Assembly (NCBI GenBank): GCA_946479905.1
Contig: CAMLIA010000002.1
Location: forward strand, 1-64,000
Source: an uncultured Frankiales bacterium
Lineage (GTDB): Bacteria; Actinomycetota; Actinomycetes; Mycobacteriales; SCTD01
Length of the DNA: 64,000 nucleotides
Direction of reading: 5' to 3'
The notes beneath the pieces are model-generated. The model worked only from the letters and a program-made list of their open reading frames with translations, searched no databases and had not been told where the DNA came from. Positions within the stretch are counted from its first letter, which is position 1, and each line of letters starts with the position of its first letter. The position numbers and the translations under genes are program-made. Below, piece after piece: positions 22,859-30,937 of the stretch.

Positions 22859-24739
22859 GTGACCACCTTCCTCGCGCTGACGGTCATCGGGCTGGTCTTC
22901 GGCTGCGTGTACGCCCTGACAGCCACCGGCATCGTCGTGACCTACACGACGTCGGGTGTCTTCAACTTCGCCCACGGCGCCACGGGGATGCTGGCCGCCT
23001 TCACCTACTGGCAGCTGTCCGTCAAGTGGGGGCTGCCGGCCTGGCTGGCCCTCGTCATCGTGCTCGGCGTCCTCGGCCCGCTGTTCGGCGCGCTGATCGA
23101 GGTCGCCTTCATCAGGCCGCTCTACCGCAGGACGGCGGAGGCGCCGCTCGTCGCCACCCTCGGCCTGCTGCTCATCCTCATCGGGACCAGCTTCGCGATC
23201 TGGGACCCCGGTACGACGAGACGGCTGCCGTTGCTGTTCAAGGGCCGGCAGCTCGACCTCGGCGTCGTCTTCGTCAGCTACCACCAGCTCACGGTCGTCG
23301 TCGTGACCCTCGTCGTCGGCCTCGCGCTGCGGCTGCTCTTCACCCGGACGCTGCTCGGGATCGCGATGCGCGCGGTCGTCGACGACCGCGACCTGGCCTC
23401 GGTCTACGGCGCGCGTCCCGAGCGGGTGGCGCAGGCCTCGTGGGCGCTCGGCTCGTCGCTCGCCGCGCTGTCCGGTGTGCTGCTCGCGCCTCTGGTGGAC
23501 CTGCAGGTCTACACGATGACCCTGCTCATCATCAACGCGTTCGCGGCTGCCCTCGCCGGGCGGCTCAAGAGCATCCCCCGCACGGTCGTCGCCGCGATCG
23601 TCATCCAGCTCGGCGTCGTCTACGCCGGCCAGTACCTCCCTGCCGGCGAGCAGCTGGCGCGCATCCAGCCGAGCCTGCCGATGATCGCGCTGTTCATCAT
23701 CGTCGTGCTCACCCGTCAGGACCGCATCGTGACCTCGGGGGTGCGCTCCTCGCGGGCCCCGCGGCTGCCGGGCGCCCGCGAGTCGGCGGGCTGGGCAGCA
23801 GCCTTCGTGACGCTCGTCGCCGCGGCAGCGCTGCTGGTCGGTGACCGGACCGTGTCCGACCTGAACGAGGCACTCGCCTCCGCCGTCATCCTGCTCTCCC
23901 TGGTGCTGGTGGTCGGCTACGGCGGGCAGGTGTCGCTGTGCCAGCTGACCTTCGCGGGCCTGAGCGCATGGACGATGGGCGAGCTCGGACACGGCCTGCT
24001 CGGGGCTCTGGTCGGCGTTGCCGTAGCCGCCCTCGCGGGCCTGCTCGTGGCGCTCCCCACCGTGAAGCTGCGCGGCCTCTACCTCGCGCTCGCCACTCTC
24101 GCCTTCGCCCAGGCCATGGACGGCTCGTTCTTCAACCGCGCCTTCGGCAGCAACGACTCGGTCGCCGTCCCCCGGATGTCCCTGCCGCTGCTGGACGTCA
24201 CCTCCGACCGCGGCTTCCTCGTGCTGTCTGCAGTCGTCTTCGCCGCTGCGGCGCTCGGGCTGCTTGCCACGCGTCGCAGCAAGTACGGTCGGCGGCTGGC
24301 GGCGCTCAACGACTCGACGGCCGCCAGCTCCACGCTCGGCATCGACGTGACGCGGCACAAGCTGGCCGTGTTCGGCGCCTCCGCGGCCCTGGCCGGCGTC
24401 GGGGGCGTGCTCTACGCCGGCTCGCACGTCGCGGTCGGTTCGATGGACTTCAACCTCTTCAACAGCATGACGCTGCTGCTGCTCCTGCTCATCGGCGAGC
24501 GCACGATGGTGAGCGGCGCGCTGTTCTCCGCCGTCCTGTTCGCCGTGGCGCTACCGGCGCTCACCGACGCCCTGCGGGAGGCCGGCTTCGACGGCGCCGC
24601 CGCGGTGAGCTTCCTCGTCACCGGTGTCCTCGTGCTGCGGGTCGCCCGCGACCCGCGCGGCGTGATGGGCCAGCTCGCCGACCTGACCGGCCACCGGCGG
24701 ATCTCGCTGCGCGTCCCGCAGGTGGTGAGCGCCCGATGA
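22859..24739 (+). CDS. fused LivH-LivM ABC permease
   Basis: 626 aa carrying two BPD_transp_2 permease domains in one chain. Residues about 1-290 resemble LivH (GLVFGCVYALTATGIVVTY, GVFNFAHGATGML), and about 310-620 resemble LivM (GYGGQVSLCQLTFAGLSAW, AALNDSTAASSTLGIDVTRHK, with the EAA-like loop). Usually these are separate genes. The GTG start lies 4 bases after the lipoprotein stop and the stop overlaps the ATPase ATG. With the two ATPases below, this gives a full importer from five coding modules. Confidence 0.9.
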   Translation: MTTFLALTVIGLVFGCVYALTATGIVVTYTTSGVFNFAHGATGMLAAFTYWQLSVKWGLPAWLALVIVLGVLGPLFGALIEVAFIRPLYRRTAEAPLVATLGLLLILIGTSFAIWDPGTTRRLPLLFKGRQLDLGVVFVSYHQLTVVVVTLVVGLALRLLFTRTLLGIAMRAVVDDRDLASVYGARPERVAQASWALGSSLAALSGVLLAPLVDLQVYTMTLLIINAFAAALAGRLKSIPRTVVAAIVIQLGVVYAGQYLPAGEQLARIQPSLPMIALFIIVVLTRQDRIVTSGVRSSRAPRLPGARESAGWAAAFVTLVAAAALLVGDRTVSDLNEALASAVILLSLVLVVGYGGQVSLCQLTFAGLSAWTMGELGHGLLGALVGVAVAALAGLLVALPTVKLRGLYLALATLAFAQAMDGSFFNRAFGSNDSVAVPRMSLPLLDVTSDRGFLVLSAVVFAAAALGLLATRRSKYGRRLAALNDSTAASSTLGIDVTRHKLAVFGASAALAGVGGVLYAGSHVAVGSMDFNLFNSMTLLLLLLIGERTMVSGALFSAVLFAVALPALTDALREAGFDGAAAVSFLVTGVLVLRVARDPRGVMGQLADLTGHRRISLRVPQVVSAR

Positions 24740-25455
24740 CGCAGCTGCTCACCGTCGACGACGTCACCGTCCGGTTCGGCGGCATCACCGCCGTCGATCG
24801 CGTCTCGTTCGTCGTACCCCCGTCGCAGGTGACCGGCCTCATCGGACCGAACGGCGCGGGCAAGACCACGACCTTCAACGTCATCACCGGCCTCCAGCAG
24901 CCGACCGGGGGAGCTGTGCGCCTGGGCGACCGCGAGCTCACCGGGCTCGCTCCCTTCAAGCGCGCGCGGCTCGGACTCGGCCGCACGTTCCAGCGGCTCG
25001 AGGTCTTCGGCAGCCTGTCTGCGCGTGACAACGTGCGGGTGGCGACCGAGCACCACCAGGACCTGACCGGCGAGGTCGTCGACCCCGACGCCCTGCTCGA
25101 GCGGGTCGGTGCCGCGCACGTCGCCCACGAGCAGGCCGACGCGCTGCCGACCGGTCTCGCGCGCCTGGTCGAGCTCGCCCGCGCGCTCGCGACGCGGCCG
25201 TCGGTGCTGCTGCTGGACGAGCCCGGCAGCGGCCTCGGAGCCGGCGAGACCGAGCAGCTGGGCGACCTGCTGCTCGACCTCGCGGCGGAAGGGATCGCGG
25301 TGCTGCTGGTCGAGCACGACGTCGACCTCGTCATGCGGGTCTGCACCGAGATCACGGTCCTCGACTTCGGGTCGGTCATCGCGCAGGGCACGCCTGAGGA
25401 GGTCCAGAGGGACCGTCGCGTGCAGGCCGCGTACCTGGGGGCCGAGGTCGCATGA
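24736..25455 (+). CDS. ABC transporter ATP-binding protein, LivG type
   Basis: 239 aa. Walker A GPNGAGKTT at about 36, Walker B VLLLDEPGSGLG and H-loop VEHDVDLV place it with LivG. The signature helix, usually LSYGQQRRLEIAR, reads LPTGLARLVELAR, so the first Gly-containing motif is degenerate while the Arg/Leu pattern remains; one of the two composite ATP sites may be weak. ATG overlaps the permease stop, and its stop overlaps the LivF-like ATG. Confidence 0.9.
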   Translation: MTQLLTVDDVTVRFGGITAVDRVSFVVPPSQVTGLIGPNGAGKTTTFNVITGLQQPTGGAVRLGDRELTGLAPFKRARLGLGRTFQRLEVFGSLSARDNVRVATEHHQDLTGEVVDPDALLERVGAAHVAHEQADALPTGLARLVELARALATRPSVLLLDEPGSGLGAGETEQLGDLLLDLAAEGIAVLLVEHDVDLVMRVCTEITVLDFGSVIAQGTPEEVQRDRRVQAAYLGAEVA

Positions 25456-26159
25456 GCGCCGCCCTCGAGCTCATCGACGTCCGCGGCGGCTACGGCCGCA
25501 TCGAGGTGCTGCGGGGCGTCGACCTGATCGTCCCGCACGGCAAGGTGACGGCGCTGCTCGGCCCGAACGGCGCGGGCAAGACCACCGTCCTGCGCACGGT
25601 CGGCGGACTCCTCACCCCGACCAGCGGATGCGTGCACCTCGACGGCGTGCACGTCAACGGGGCCGCACCTTCCGCCCTCGCCCGGGCCGGCCTGTGCCAC
25701 ATCCCCGAGGGCCGCGCCATCTTCCCCAACCTCACCGTCACCGAGAACCTCCGGATGACGATGTGCGGCAAGGACCGGTCCCTGTCCGAGGTGCTCGACG
25801 CGGCCTTCACCAGGTTCCCCCGGCTCGCCGAGCGGCGGACGCAGGTCGCCGGCACGATGTCCGGCGGCGAGCAGCAGATGCTCGCCATGGCACGCAGCCT
25901 CACCGGCGACCCGGGGCTGCTGCTGCTCGACGAGATCTCGATGGGCCTGGCGCCGATGATCGTGCGCGAGCTCTACGAGCTCGTGGGGCAGCTCGCCGCC
26001 GGGGGGATCACGATCCTCGTCGTCGAGCAGTTCGCCCGGATCGCCCTGGGCGTCGCCGACTTCGCAGCCGTCATGTCCGGCGGCGTCATCACCACCGTCG
26101 GCCAGCCGGGCGACGTGGCCGACGCCGTCGAGGACGCCTACTTCGGAGGTGCCGCATGA
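25452..26159 (+). CDS. ABC transporter ATP-binding protein, LivF type
   Basis: 235 aa. Walker A GPNGAGKTT (about residue 38), a canonical signature MSGGEQQMLAMARSL and Walker B LLLLDEISMGLAP. The phrase HIPEGRAIFPNLTVTENL is the LivF Q-loop region. It would dimerise with the LivG-type subunit encoded just upstream. ATGA overlaps at both ends. Confidence 0.92.
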   Translation: MSAALELIDVRGGYGRIEVLRGVDLIVPHGKVTALLGPNGAGKTTVLRTVGGLLTPTSGCVHLDGVHVNGAAPSALARAGLCHIPEGRAIFPNLTVTENLRMTMCGKDRSLSEVLDAAFTRFPRLAERRTQVAGTMSGGEQQMLAMARSLTGDPGLLLLDEISMGLAPMIVRELYELVGQLAAGGITILVVEQFARIALGVADFAAVMSGGVITTVGQPGDVADAVEDAYFGGAA

Positions 26160-27391
26160 GGAAGCGCACAGTCGCCGCTGTCCTGCTGACAGCGCTCGGG
26201 CTCCCCGTCCTTCCGCTCACCGCTGCCGGTGCGGAGGACGCACCGGGCTCCGGGTTCCAGTCGACCTCGCTGTCGGCGCTGGCGCGCGGGCAGGAGTTCC
26301 TGTTCAGGAACGAGATCCCGGCGCAGCTGTCGGTGCCCTACGCCGAGTCGGAGCTCAGGCTCGGCGACGGCAGCTCCACGGCCACCGTTGCCTGGCCGGG
26401 GGCGATCGGGTCGCACCTGGGGACCACCCTCGTCGTCGCGGGCGGGGCACCCGAGCAGGTCGAGGTCCTCGACGACCCAGCCGTCGCCTACGCGCGCAGT
26501 GGCGCGGGCGACGCCGACGTCTCGAACACCACCGTGCCGGGTGCCACGATGCACGCGACGGCGACGAAGCAGAAGGCCACCGCCCTGGCTTCGGCCCAGG
26601 GGACGGAGGCCCTCGCGACGACGGCGGGCAGCACCAGCACGTCGAGTGCCGTCCAGGTGACCGGCCCGACGACCGCGACCGGCTCGGCGCAGAGCACGGT
26701 CCGCGACGTCACCCTCGGCAAGGTCGTCCACATCGCGTCGATCGTCAGCTCGGCGACCGGGACGACGGACGGTGCGCGGGCCGACGCGCAGGGGTCCACG
26801 GTGGTCTCCGGGGTCACGGTCAACGGCATCGGCGTGACCGTCGACGAGCACGGGGTCTCCGTCGCCGGCACCACCGTCCTTCCCGCAGGAGCGGCGAACG
26901 CCGTGACCGACGCGCTGGCACAGGCCCAGATCACGCTCGTGCTCACCAAGCCGCTGAAGAGAGTCACCGGCGGCCGGGTCGAGTACTCCACCGGCGGCCT
27001 GGTCGCGACCACCCCGCTCGGGACGCTGACCCTGGGCGGAGCCCAGCTCGTCCTGTCGGCGACCCGGGTGGACGACGCACCGCTCGTCGACCCCGGCAAC
27101 CCGCTGCCAGGCGTGCTCCCTCCGGGCGCGACCACGGCCCAGGTGGGGCAGCCCTCCGTCGTACCTCCTGACGGTTCGGTGGCGCCGCCCCAGACCGCTG
27201 AGCAAGGACCGTCGGTAGCGGGGTCGCCGCTGTCGGTGGTCCCGCTGTCGGTGCGGAGCGGCTACGGCTGGGCGTGGGTCGCGTCCGGCCTGCTGCTGAC
27301 CTTCCTCGCCGCCTCCGGCCTGCTGGCCCTCAGCCGGCGGTGGCTCGCCCCCGACCTCAGCGGTTGCCCGCTCGAAGGGAGACTGCCGTGA
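26156..27391 (+). CDS. secreted, C-terminally membrane-anchored protein of unknown function in the ABC operon
   Basis: 411 aa. Signal peptide (RTVAAVLLTALGLPVLPLTAAGA), a long Thr/Ser/Val-rich extracellular region with short beta-like repeats (for example STVVSGVTVNGIGVTVDEHG near 225), a Pro-rich stalk and one C-terminal helix (WAWVASGLLLTFLAASGLLA) ending in a short basic tail. Its ATG overlaps the LivF stop, so it is part of the importer operon; a GGAGGT site precedes it. It may be a ligand-capturing or wall-spanning accessory (inference). No family recognised. Confidence 0.75.
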   Translation: MRKRTVAAVLLTALGLPVLPLTAAGAEDAPGSGFQSTSLSALARGQEFLFRNEIPAQLSVPYAESELRLGDGSSTATVAWPGAIGSHLGTTLVVAGGAPEQVEVLDDPAVAYARSGAGDADVSNTTVPGATMHATATKQKATALASAQGTEALATTAGSTSTSSAVQVTGPTTATGSAQSTVRDVTLGKVVHIASIVSSATGTTDGARADAQGSTVVSGVTVNGIGVTVDEHGVSVAGTTVLPAGAANAVTDALAQAQITLVLTKPLKRVTGGRVEYSTGGLVATTPLGTLTLGGAQLVLSATRVDDAPLVDPGNPLPGVLPPGATTAQVGQPSVVPPDGSVAPPQTAEQGPSVAGSPLSVVPLSVRSGYGWAWVASGLLLTFLAASGLLALSRRWLAPDLSGCPLEGRLP

Positions 27392-27846
27392 CCAGGTTCA
27401 GGGACCGGCTCGCCGCTGTCTCGACCGGCTCGCGCCGGCCTCCGCTGCCGGTGCTCGCCGGGAGCCTGCTGGCGCCCCTCGGGCTGCTGCTGGTCTTCCT
27501 CGGCTGGCTCGGTGCCTCGCGCACGCCGCTGGTGCAGGAGCAGCTGCCGTACCTCATCAGCGGCGGCCTGCTGGGGCTTGCTCTGGTCAACCTCGGTGGC
27601 TTCTTCTACTTCGCGCACTGGCAGTCGGAGGTGCTGCGCGAGGTCCGCACCCAGACGGCCGAGATCACCGCGGCCCTGCGCTCCGGGTCGGCGCCACGGT
27701 CGGACGGCGCGCTGGTCACGACCGCCGCCGGCACGCTCGCGCACCGGCCCGACTGCCCGGTCGTGCGCGGTCGTGACGACCTGTCACCCGCCGGTCCCGA
27801 CCTGGAGCCCTGCAGCATCTGCGAACCCGTGTTGACGGGGGTCTAG
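27388..27846 (+). CDS. two-span membrane protein with a Cys-rich tail, ABC operon
   Basis: 152 aa, start GTG overlapping the previous stop. Two hydrophobic helices (VLAGSLLAPLGLLLVFLGWL and LISGGLLGLALVNLGGFFYF), an amphipathic stretch (HWQSEVLREVRTQTAEITAAL), and a C-terminal HRPDCPVV(x)n CSIC, which could bind a metal or a heme. Last gene of the importer operon; its TAG stop merges with the -35 of the next promoter. Confidence 0.72.
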   Translation: MTRFRDRLAAVSTGSRRPPLPVLAGSLLAPLGLLLVFLGWLGASRTPLVQEQLPYLISGGLLGLALVNLGGFFYFAHWQSEVLREVRTQTAEITAALRSGSAPRSDGALVTTAAGTLAHRPDCPVVRGRDDLSPAGPDLEPCSICEPVLTGV

Positions 27847-27872
27847 ACAGGTGTCCAGTCCTTTCCTAGGGT
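27844..27872 (+). promoter_or_regulatory. promoter of the CYP51/steroid gene run (leaderless)
   Basis: TAGACA (-35, 27844-27849), 17-base spacer, TAGGGT (-10, 27867-27872), then 7 bases to the ATG at 27880. The -35 also contains the stop codon of the upstream operon. Confidence 0.7.
27846..27855. promoter_or_regulatory. palindromic operator GACAGGTGTC, copy 2
   Basis: GACA-GG-TGTC overlaps the -35 of the 27880 promoter, a repressing position. On the minus strand it reads GACACCTGTCTAGAC and matches copy 1 at 21308 in 13 of 15 bases. The TetR gene 1.2 kb downstream is the obvious candidate to bind it. Confidence 0.58.
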
Positions 27873-27879
27873 GCCCGTC

Positions 27880-29049
27880 ATGAGCCTCGACGCGCTGGAC
27901 CGCCGGCGGCTGGCCGAGCTCGGGCGCGAGTGGATGCTGCACGGGCACCTGCAGGACCGCGTCGGGATGGCGCTGGTCCTCGAGGTCGCTGACCGCGAGA
28001 CGATGGAGGACGTCGCCATCGAGGAGTGGATGGCGGCCTCGCCGGTCTACTCGCGACGGATGCAGCAGGCCATGGGCTTCGTCGGCACCGACGTCGAGAC
28101 CATCTTCAAGAACCTCCAGCTCGACATCGGCGCCCCGCACCAGTTCCTCGACTTCCGGTTCCGCCTCGACGGCCCGGAGCACGGCGAGTTCTGGCTGGCG
28201 TTCTGCGGCGCGCTCATGGACGTCGAGCCGATGGGGGAGCAGTTCGTCCACGGCATGTGCCACAAGATCGAGGACCCCACCTTCGACGCGACCGCCGGTG
28301 CGACCAACCCGCTCGCACAGGTGCGGCCGATCCACCGGCCGCCGCGCGTCCCCGCAGACCGCGCGCCGCACTGCGCCTGGCGGGTCGACGTCGTCCCGAC
28401 CGGCGAGAACGTGCACCCCACCGAGCTGGAGGGGGTGGTCTCGCTGTCCGCGGCGGCGCAGCTCCCCCTCCCGTCGTACGACGACAGCGGCCCGGGCTGG
28501 GACGACTACTCAGGTGCGTTCGACCCCGACTTCTGCCTCGAGGACCTGTCGTTGCGGGGTCTGCGCACCGCCCTCGACGAGTTCGCGCTGCAGAGCCACC
28601 TGCTGCTGCGGTCGCTGCTGCTGGTCGTCGAGCGGCGCTTCGGGCCCGACGTGCGGGCGGCGTGGATGCCGCGGATCGTGCGGGGCTGGTGCGGCCTGAC
28701 CTCGCAGCGGATCCGCGACCACTTCGGTCTCGAGGAGACCCTCGAGGGGGCGCTCGCGCTGCTCTCCCTGCACCCGATGCTGCACCCGGTCGCCTACACC
28801 GGCTTCCGCCTCGACGGCGACCGGGTCGTGCTCGGCCCGGTCCTCGACGACGACGGCTGCACCTGGCTCGGCGCTCCTGCCGTGCTGGGACCGGTGCTGC
28901 AGGCCGCCTTCCCCACCGCCCGCGTGTCCGACGACCTGGTGGTCTCGGTGGGTCACGAACCCGCCGAGCTGCCGTCGGAGCTCTTCGTCGCGCAGATCAG
29001 CACTGGCGCCCGCTTCCGGTTCTCCCAGCGCCGGCCGGTACGGGCATGA
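27880..29049 (+). CDS. conserved protein of unknown function, first gene of the sterol run
   Basis: 389 aa, soluble. ATG 27880 was chosen from the leaderless promoter just upstream (a GTG at 27871 is in frame). Noticeable residues: FWLAFCGALMDVEP with FVHGMCHKIEDPTFD (about 107-135) looks like a Cys/His/Asp-rich ligand pocket, followed by an RPIHRPPR loop; a second block lies near LRSLLLVVERRFGPD. It resembles hypothetical proteins that accompany P450 or TetR genes in actinobacteria. No function proposed. Confidence 0.75.
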   Translation: MSLDALDRRRLAELGREWMLHGHLQDRVGMALVLEVADRETMEDVAIEEWMAASPVYSRRMQQAMGFVGTDVETIFKNLQLDIGAPHQFLDFRFRLDGPEHGEFWLAFCGALMDVEPMGEQFVHGMCHKIEDPTFDATAGATNPLAQVRPIHRPPRVPADRAPHCAWRVDVVPTGENVHPTELEGVVSLSAAAQLPLPSYDDSGPGWDDYSGAFDPDFCLEDLSLRGLRTALDEFALQSHLLLRSLLLVVERRFGPDVRAAWMPRIVRGWCGLTSQRIRDHFGLEETLEGALALLSLHPMLHPVAYTGFRLDGDRVVLGPVLDDDGCTWLGAPAVLGPVLQAAFPTARVSDDLVVSVGHEPAELPSELFVAQISTGARFRFSQRRPVRA

Positions 29050-29065
29050 GCAAGGAGGCGCAGGG

Positions 29066-29641
29066 ATGACGAGTGCCGCGTTCGAGGTGCCCAGGAGGGC
29101 ACTCGGCGGCCGGCGGCCGGAGATGGCCGCCCGGCTGCTCGACGCCGCGGTCGAGGAGGTCGCGGAGACCGGCTTCGAGGGCATGACGGTGCGGCTCGTC
29201 GCGGCTCGTGCCGGGGTCTCGGTCGCCACCGCCTACTCGTACTTCTCGAGCAAGGAGCACCTGCTCACCTCGGAGTTCTGGCGACGGCTCACCGCGCTCG
29301 AGGAGCCCGTCTTCGACAAGAGGGCCAAGCTCCCGCAGCGGCTCGTCGTCGCGATGGAGCCGGTCGCGCTGCTCGTCGCCGACGAGCCGGAGCTCGCGGC
29401 CGGTGTCACCACGTCGATGCTCGCCCACGACGCCGATGTGACCGCTCTCCGGGACCGGATCGGCGGGGTCTTCGCGCACCGCATCGCGCTGGCGCTCGGT
29501 GACCAGGCGGCCGCCGCGGCAGCTGGGCTGACCATGACCTTCGCCGGGGCGCTGCTGTCGGCTGGCATGGGCAACCTGGAGTACCGCGACATCCCGTCGC
29601 TGCTCGGGGACTTCGCCGCACTGCTGAAGGACGCCCGATGA
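29066..29641 (+). CDS. TetR/AcrR family transcriptional regulator
   Basis: 191 aa. The N-terminal helix-turn-helix is MTVRLVAARAGVSVATAYSY followed by FSSKEHLL (about residues 40-68), the TetR signature. The C-terminal ligand domain is divergent. Its position before a CYP123-like gene corresponds to Rv0767c in the M. tuberculosis CYP51 cluster. A likely target is the GACAnnTGTC palindrome on the operon promoter at 27846, giving autoregulation; the ligand may be a sterol intermediate (inference). Stop overlaps the P450 ATG. Confidence 0.9.
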   Translation: MTSAAFEVPRRALGGRRPEMAARLLDAAVEEVAETGFEGMTVRLVAARAGVSVATAYSYFSSKEHLLTSEFWRRLTALEEPVFDKRAKLPQRLVVAMEPVALLVADEPELAAGVTTSMLAHDADVTALRDRIGGVFAHRIALALGDQAAAAAAGLTMTFAGALLSAGMGNLEYRDIPSLLGDFAALLKDAR

Positions 29642-30825
29642 CCACCCTGCTGCCGGTCTTCGACCCCTACGACTACGGGTTCCACGAGGACCCCTACCCG
29701 ACGTATGCCTGGCTGCGTGCCGATGCGCCGCTGTACCGGAACCCCGACCTGGGCTTCTGGGCGCTGTCGCGGCACGCGGACGTGCTGGCGGCCTTCCGCG
29801 ACGCTGAGCGGTTCTCGAGCGCCGACGGCGTCTCGCTCGACCCGACCGCGACCGGGCCGCACGCCTCGAAGGTGATGAGCTTCCTCGCGATGGACGACCC
29901 GCGGCACTTCCGGATGCGGTCGCTCGTCACCAAGGGCTTCACGCCCCGGCGGGTGCAGGCGCTGGAGGAGCGGGTCCGGGAGATCACGCGTGAGCACCTG
30001 TCCGAGGCGCTGTCGTCGGACACCTTCGACTTCATCGACGACCTCGCGGGCAAGGTCCCGATGGACGTCGTCTCCGAGCTGCTCGGGGTGCCGGCCGAGG
30101 ACCGTGCGGAGCTGCGCCGGCTGGCGGACCTCGTCGTGCACCGCGAGGACGGCGTCCTCGACGTGCCACCTGCCGCGGCGGACGCCTCGCTGCAGCTGAT
30201 CGTCTACTACCTGGCGCTCATCGAGGACCGGCGCGGCCGCCGTCGCGACGACCTCACCTCCGCCCTGCTGGACGTGGACATCGACGGCGAGCACCTCACC
30301 GACGAGGAGCTCTGCGCGTTCCTCTTCCTCATGGTGGTCGCGGGCAACGAGACGACGACCAAGCTGCTCGGCAACGCGTGGTACTGGGCCGACGTGCATC
30401 CCTCCCAGAAGGCGCTGGCCTTCGCCGGCGCGATCCCCGAGTGGGTCGACGAGACGCTGCGCTACGACGCCTCCAGCCAGGTGCTCGCCAGGACCTGCGC
30501 CGTCGACACCTCGATCCACGACCAGGTGATCCCCGCGGGCGATCGCGTCCTGCTGCTGATCGGGTCTGCCAACCGCGACGAGCGCGTCTTCCCGCACGCC
30601 GACGTCTATGACCTGCACCGTGACACGAGCGAGCTGCTCAGCTTCGGCAACGGGACGCACTTCTGCCTGGGCGCGTCCCTGGCCCGGCTCGAGGCGCGGG
30701 TCGTCCTCGAGGAGCTCGTCGGTCTCGTGTCGGGCTACGAGGTCGACTCAGCGGGCATCGAGCGCGTGCACTCGGTGAACGTGCGCGGCTTCGCGCACCT
30801 CCCGACCACGGTGGTCCGCCGATGA
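29638..30825 (+). CDS. cytochrome P450, CYP123-like
   Basis: 395 aa. I-helix AGNETTTK (about 236), ExxR in ETLRYD (about 272) and heme-thiolate loop SFGNGTHFCLGASLAR (about 335). Similarity to M. tuberculosis CYP123 (Rv0766c) extends over the whole length, e.g. DPYDYGFHEDPYP, VMSFLAMDDP and VHSVNVRGFAHLP. CYP123 has no established substrate. In M. tuberculosis it is beside the SDR and CYP51 genes as here. The stop lies at the left edge of a palindromic insertion that separates it from the SDR gene. Confidence 0.9.
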   Translation: MTTLLPVFDPYDYGFHEDPYPTYAWLRADAPLYRNPDLGFWALSRHADVLAAFRDAERFSSADGVSLDPTATGPHASKVMSFLAMDDPRHFRMRSLVTKGFTPRRVQALEERVREITREHLSEALSSDTFDFIDDLAGKVPMDVVSELLGVPAEDRAELRRLADLVVHREDGVLDVPPAAADASLQLIVYYLALIEDRRGRRRDDLTSALLDVDIDGEHLTDEELCAFLFLMVVAGNETTTKLLGNAWYWADVHPSQKALAFAGAIPEWVDETLRYDASSQVLARTCAVDTSIHDQVIPAGDRVLLLIGSANRDERVFPHADVYDLHRDTSELLSFGNGTHFCLGASLARLEARVVLEELVGLVSGYEVDSAGIERVHSVNVRGFAHLPTTVVRR

Positions 30826-30828
30826 CCC

Positions 30829-30937
30829 CGTGTGTGCCGCCCCACGCGGCAGGCTCACGTCGGCGAGCGGCACGCATCCGTCGTACCGCCGATGTGTGCC
30901 GCCCCATGAGGGGTTCCTGCGCGGCGGAGCGGCACAC
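30829..30937. repeat. tandem palindromic element between CYP123-like and SDR genes
   Basis: Two tandem hairpin units, period about 62 bp, each opening with TGTGTGCCGCCCCA (30831-30844 and 30893-30906). Unit 1 closes with GCGGCACGCA (30867-30876); unit 2 is a perfect 11-bp inverted repeat, ATGTGTGCCGC (30892-30902) with GCGGCACACAT (30929-30939). The right arm contains the SDR ribosome site GGAG and part of its ATG. ATGACCC is present on both flanks (30822-30828 and 30938-30944). Looks like a REP/MITE-type insertion; no protein encoded. Confidence 0.65.
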
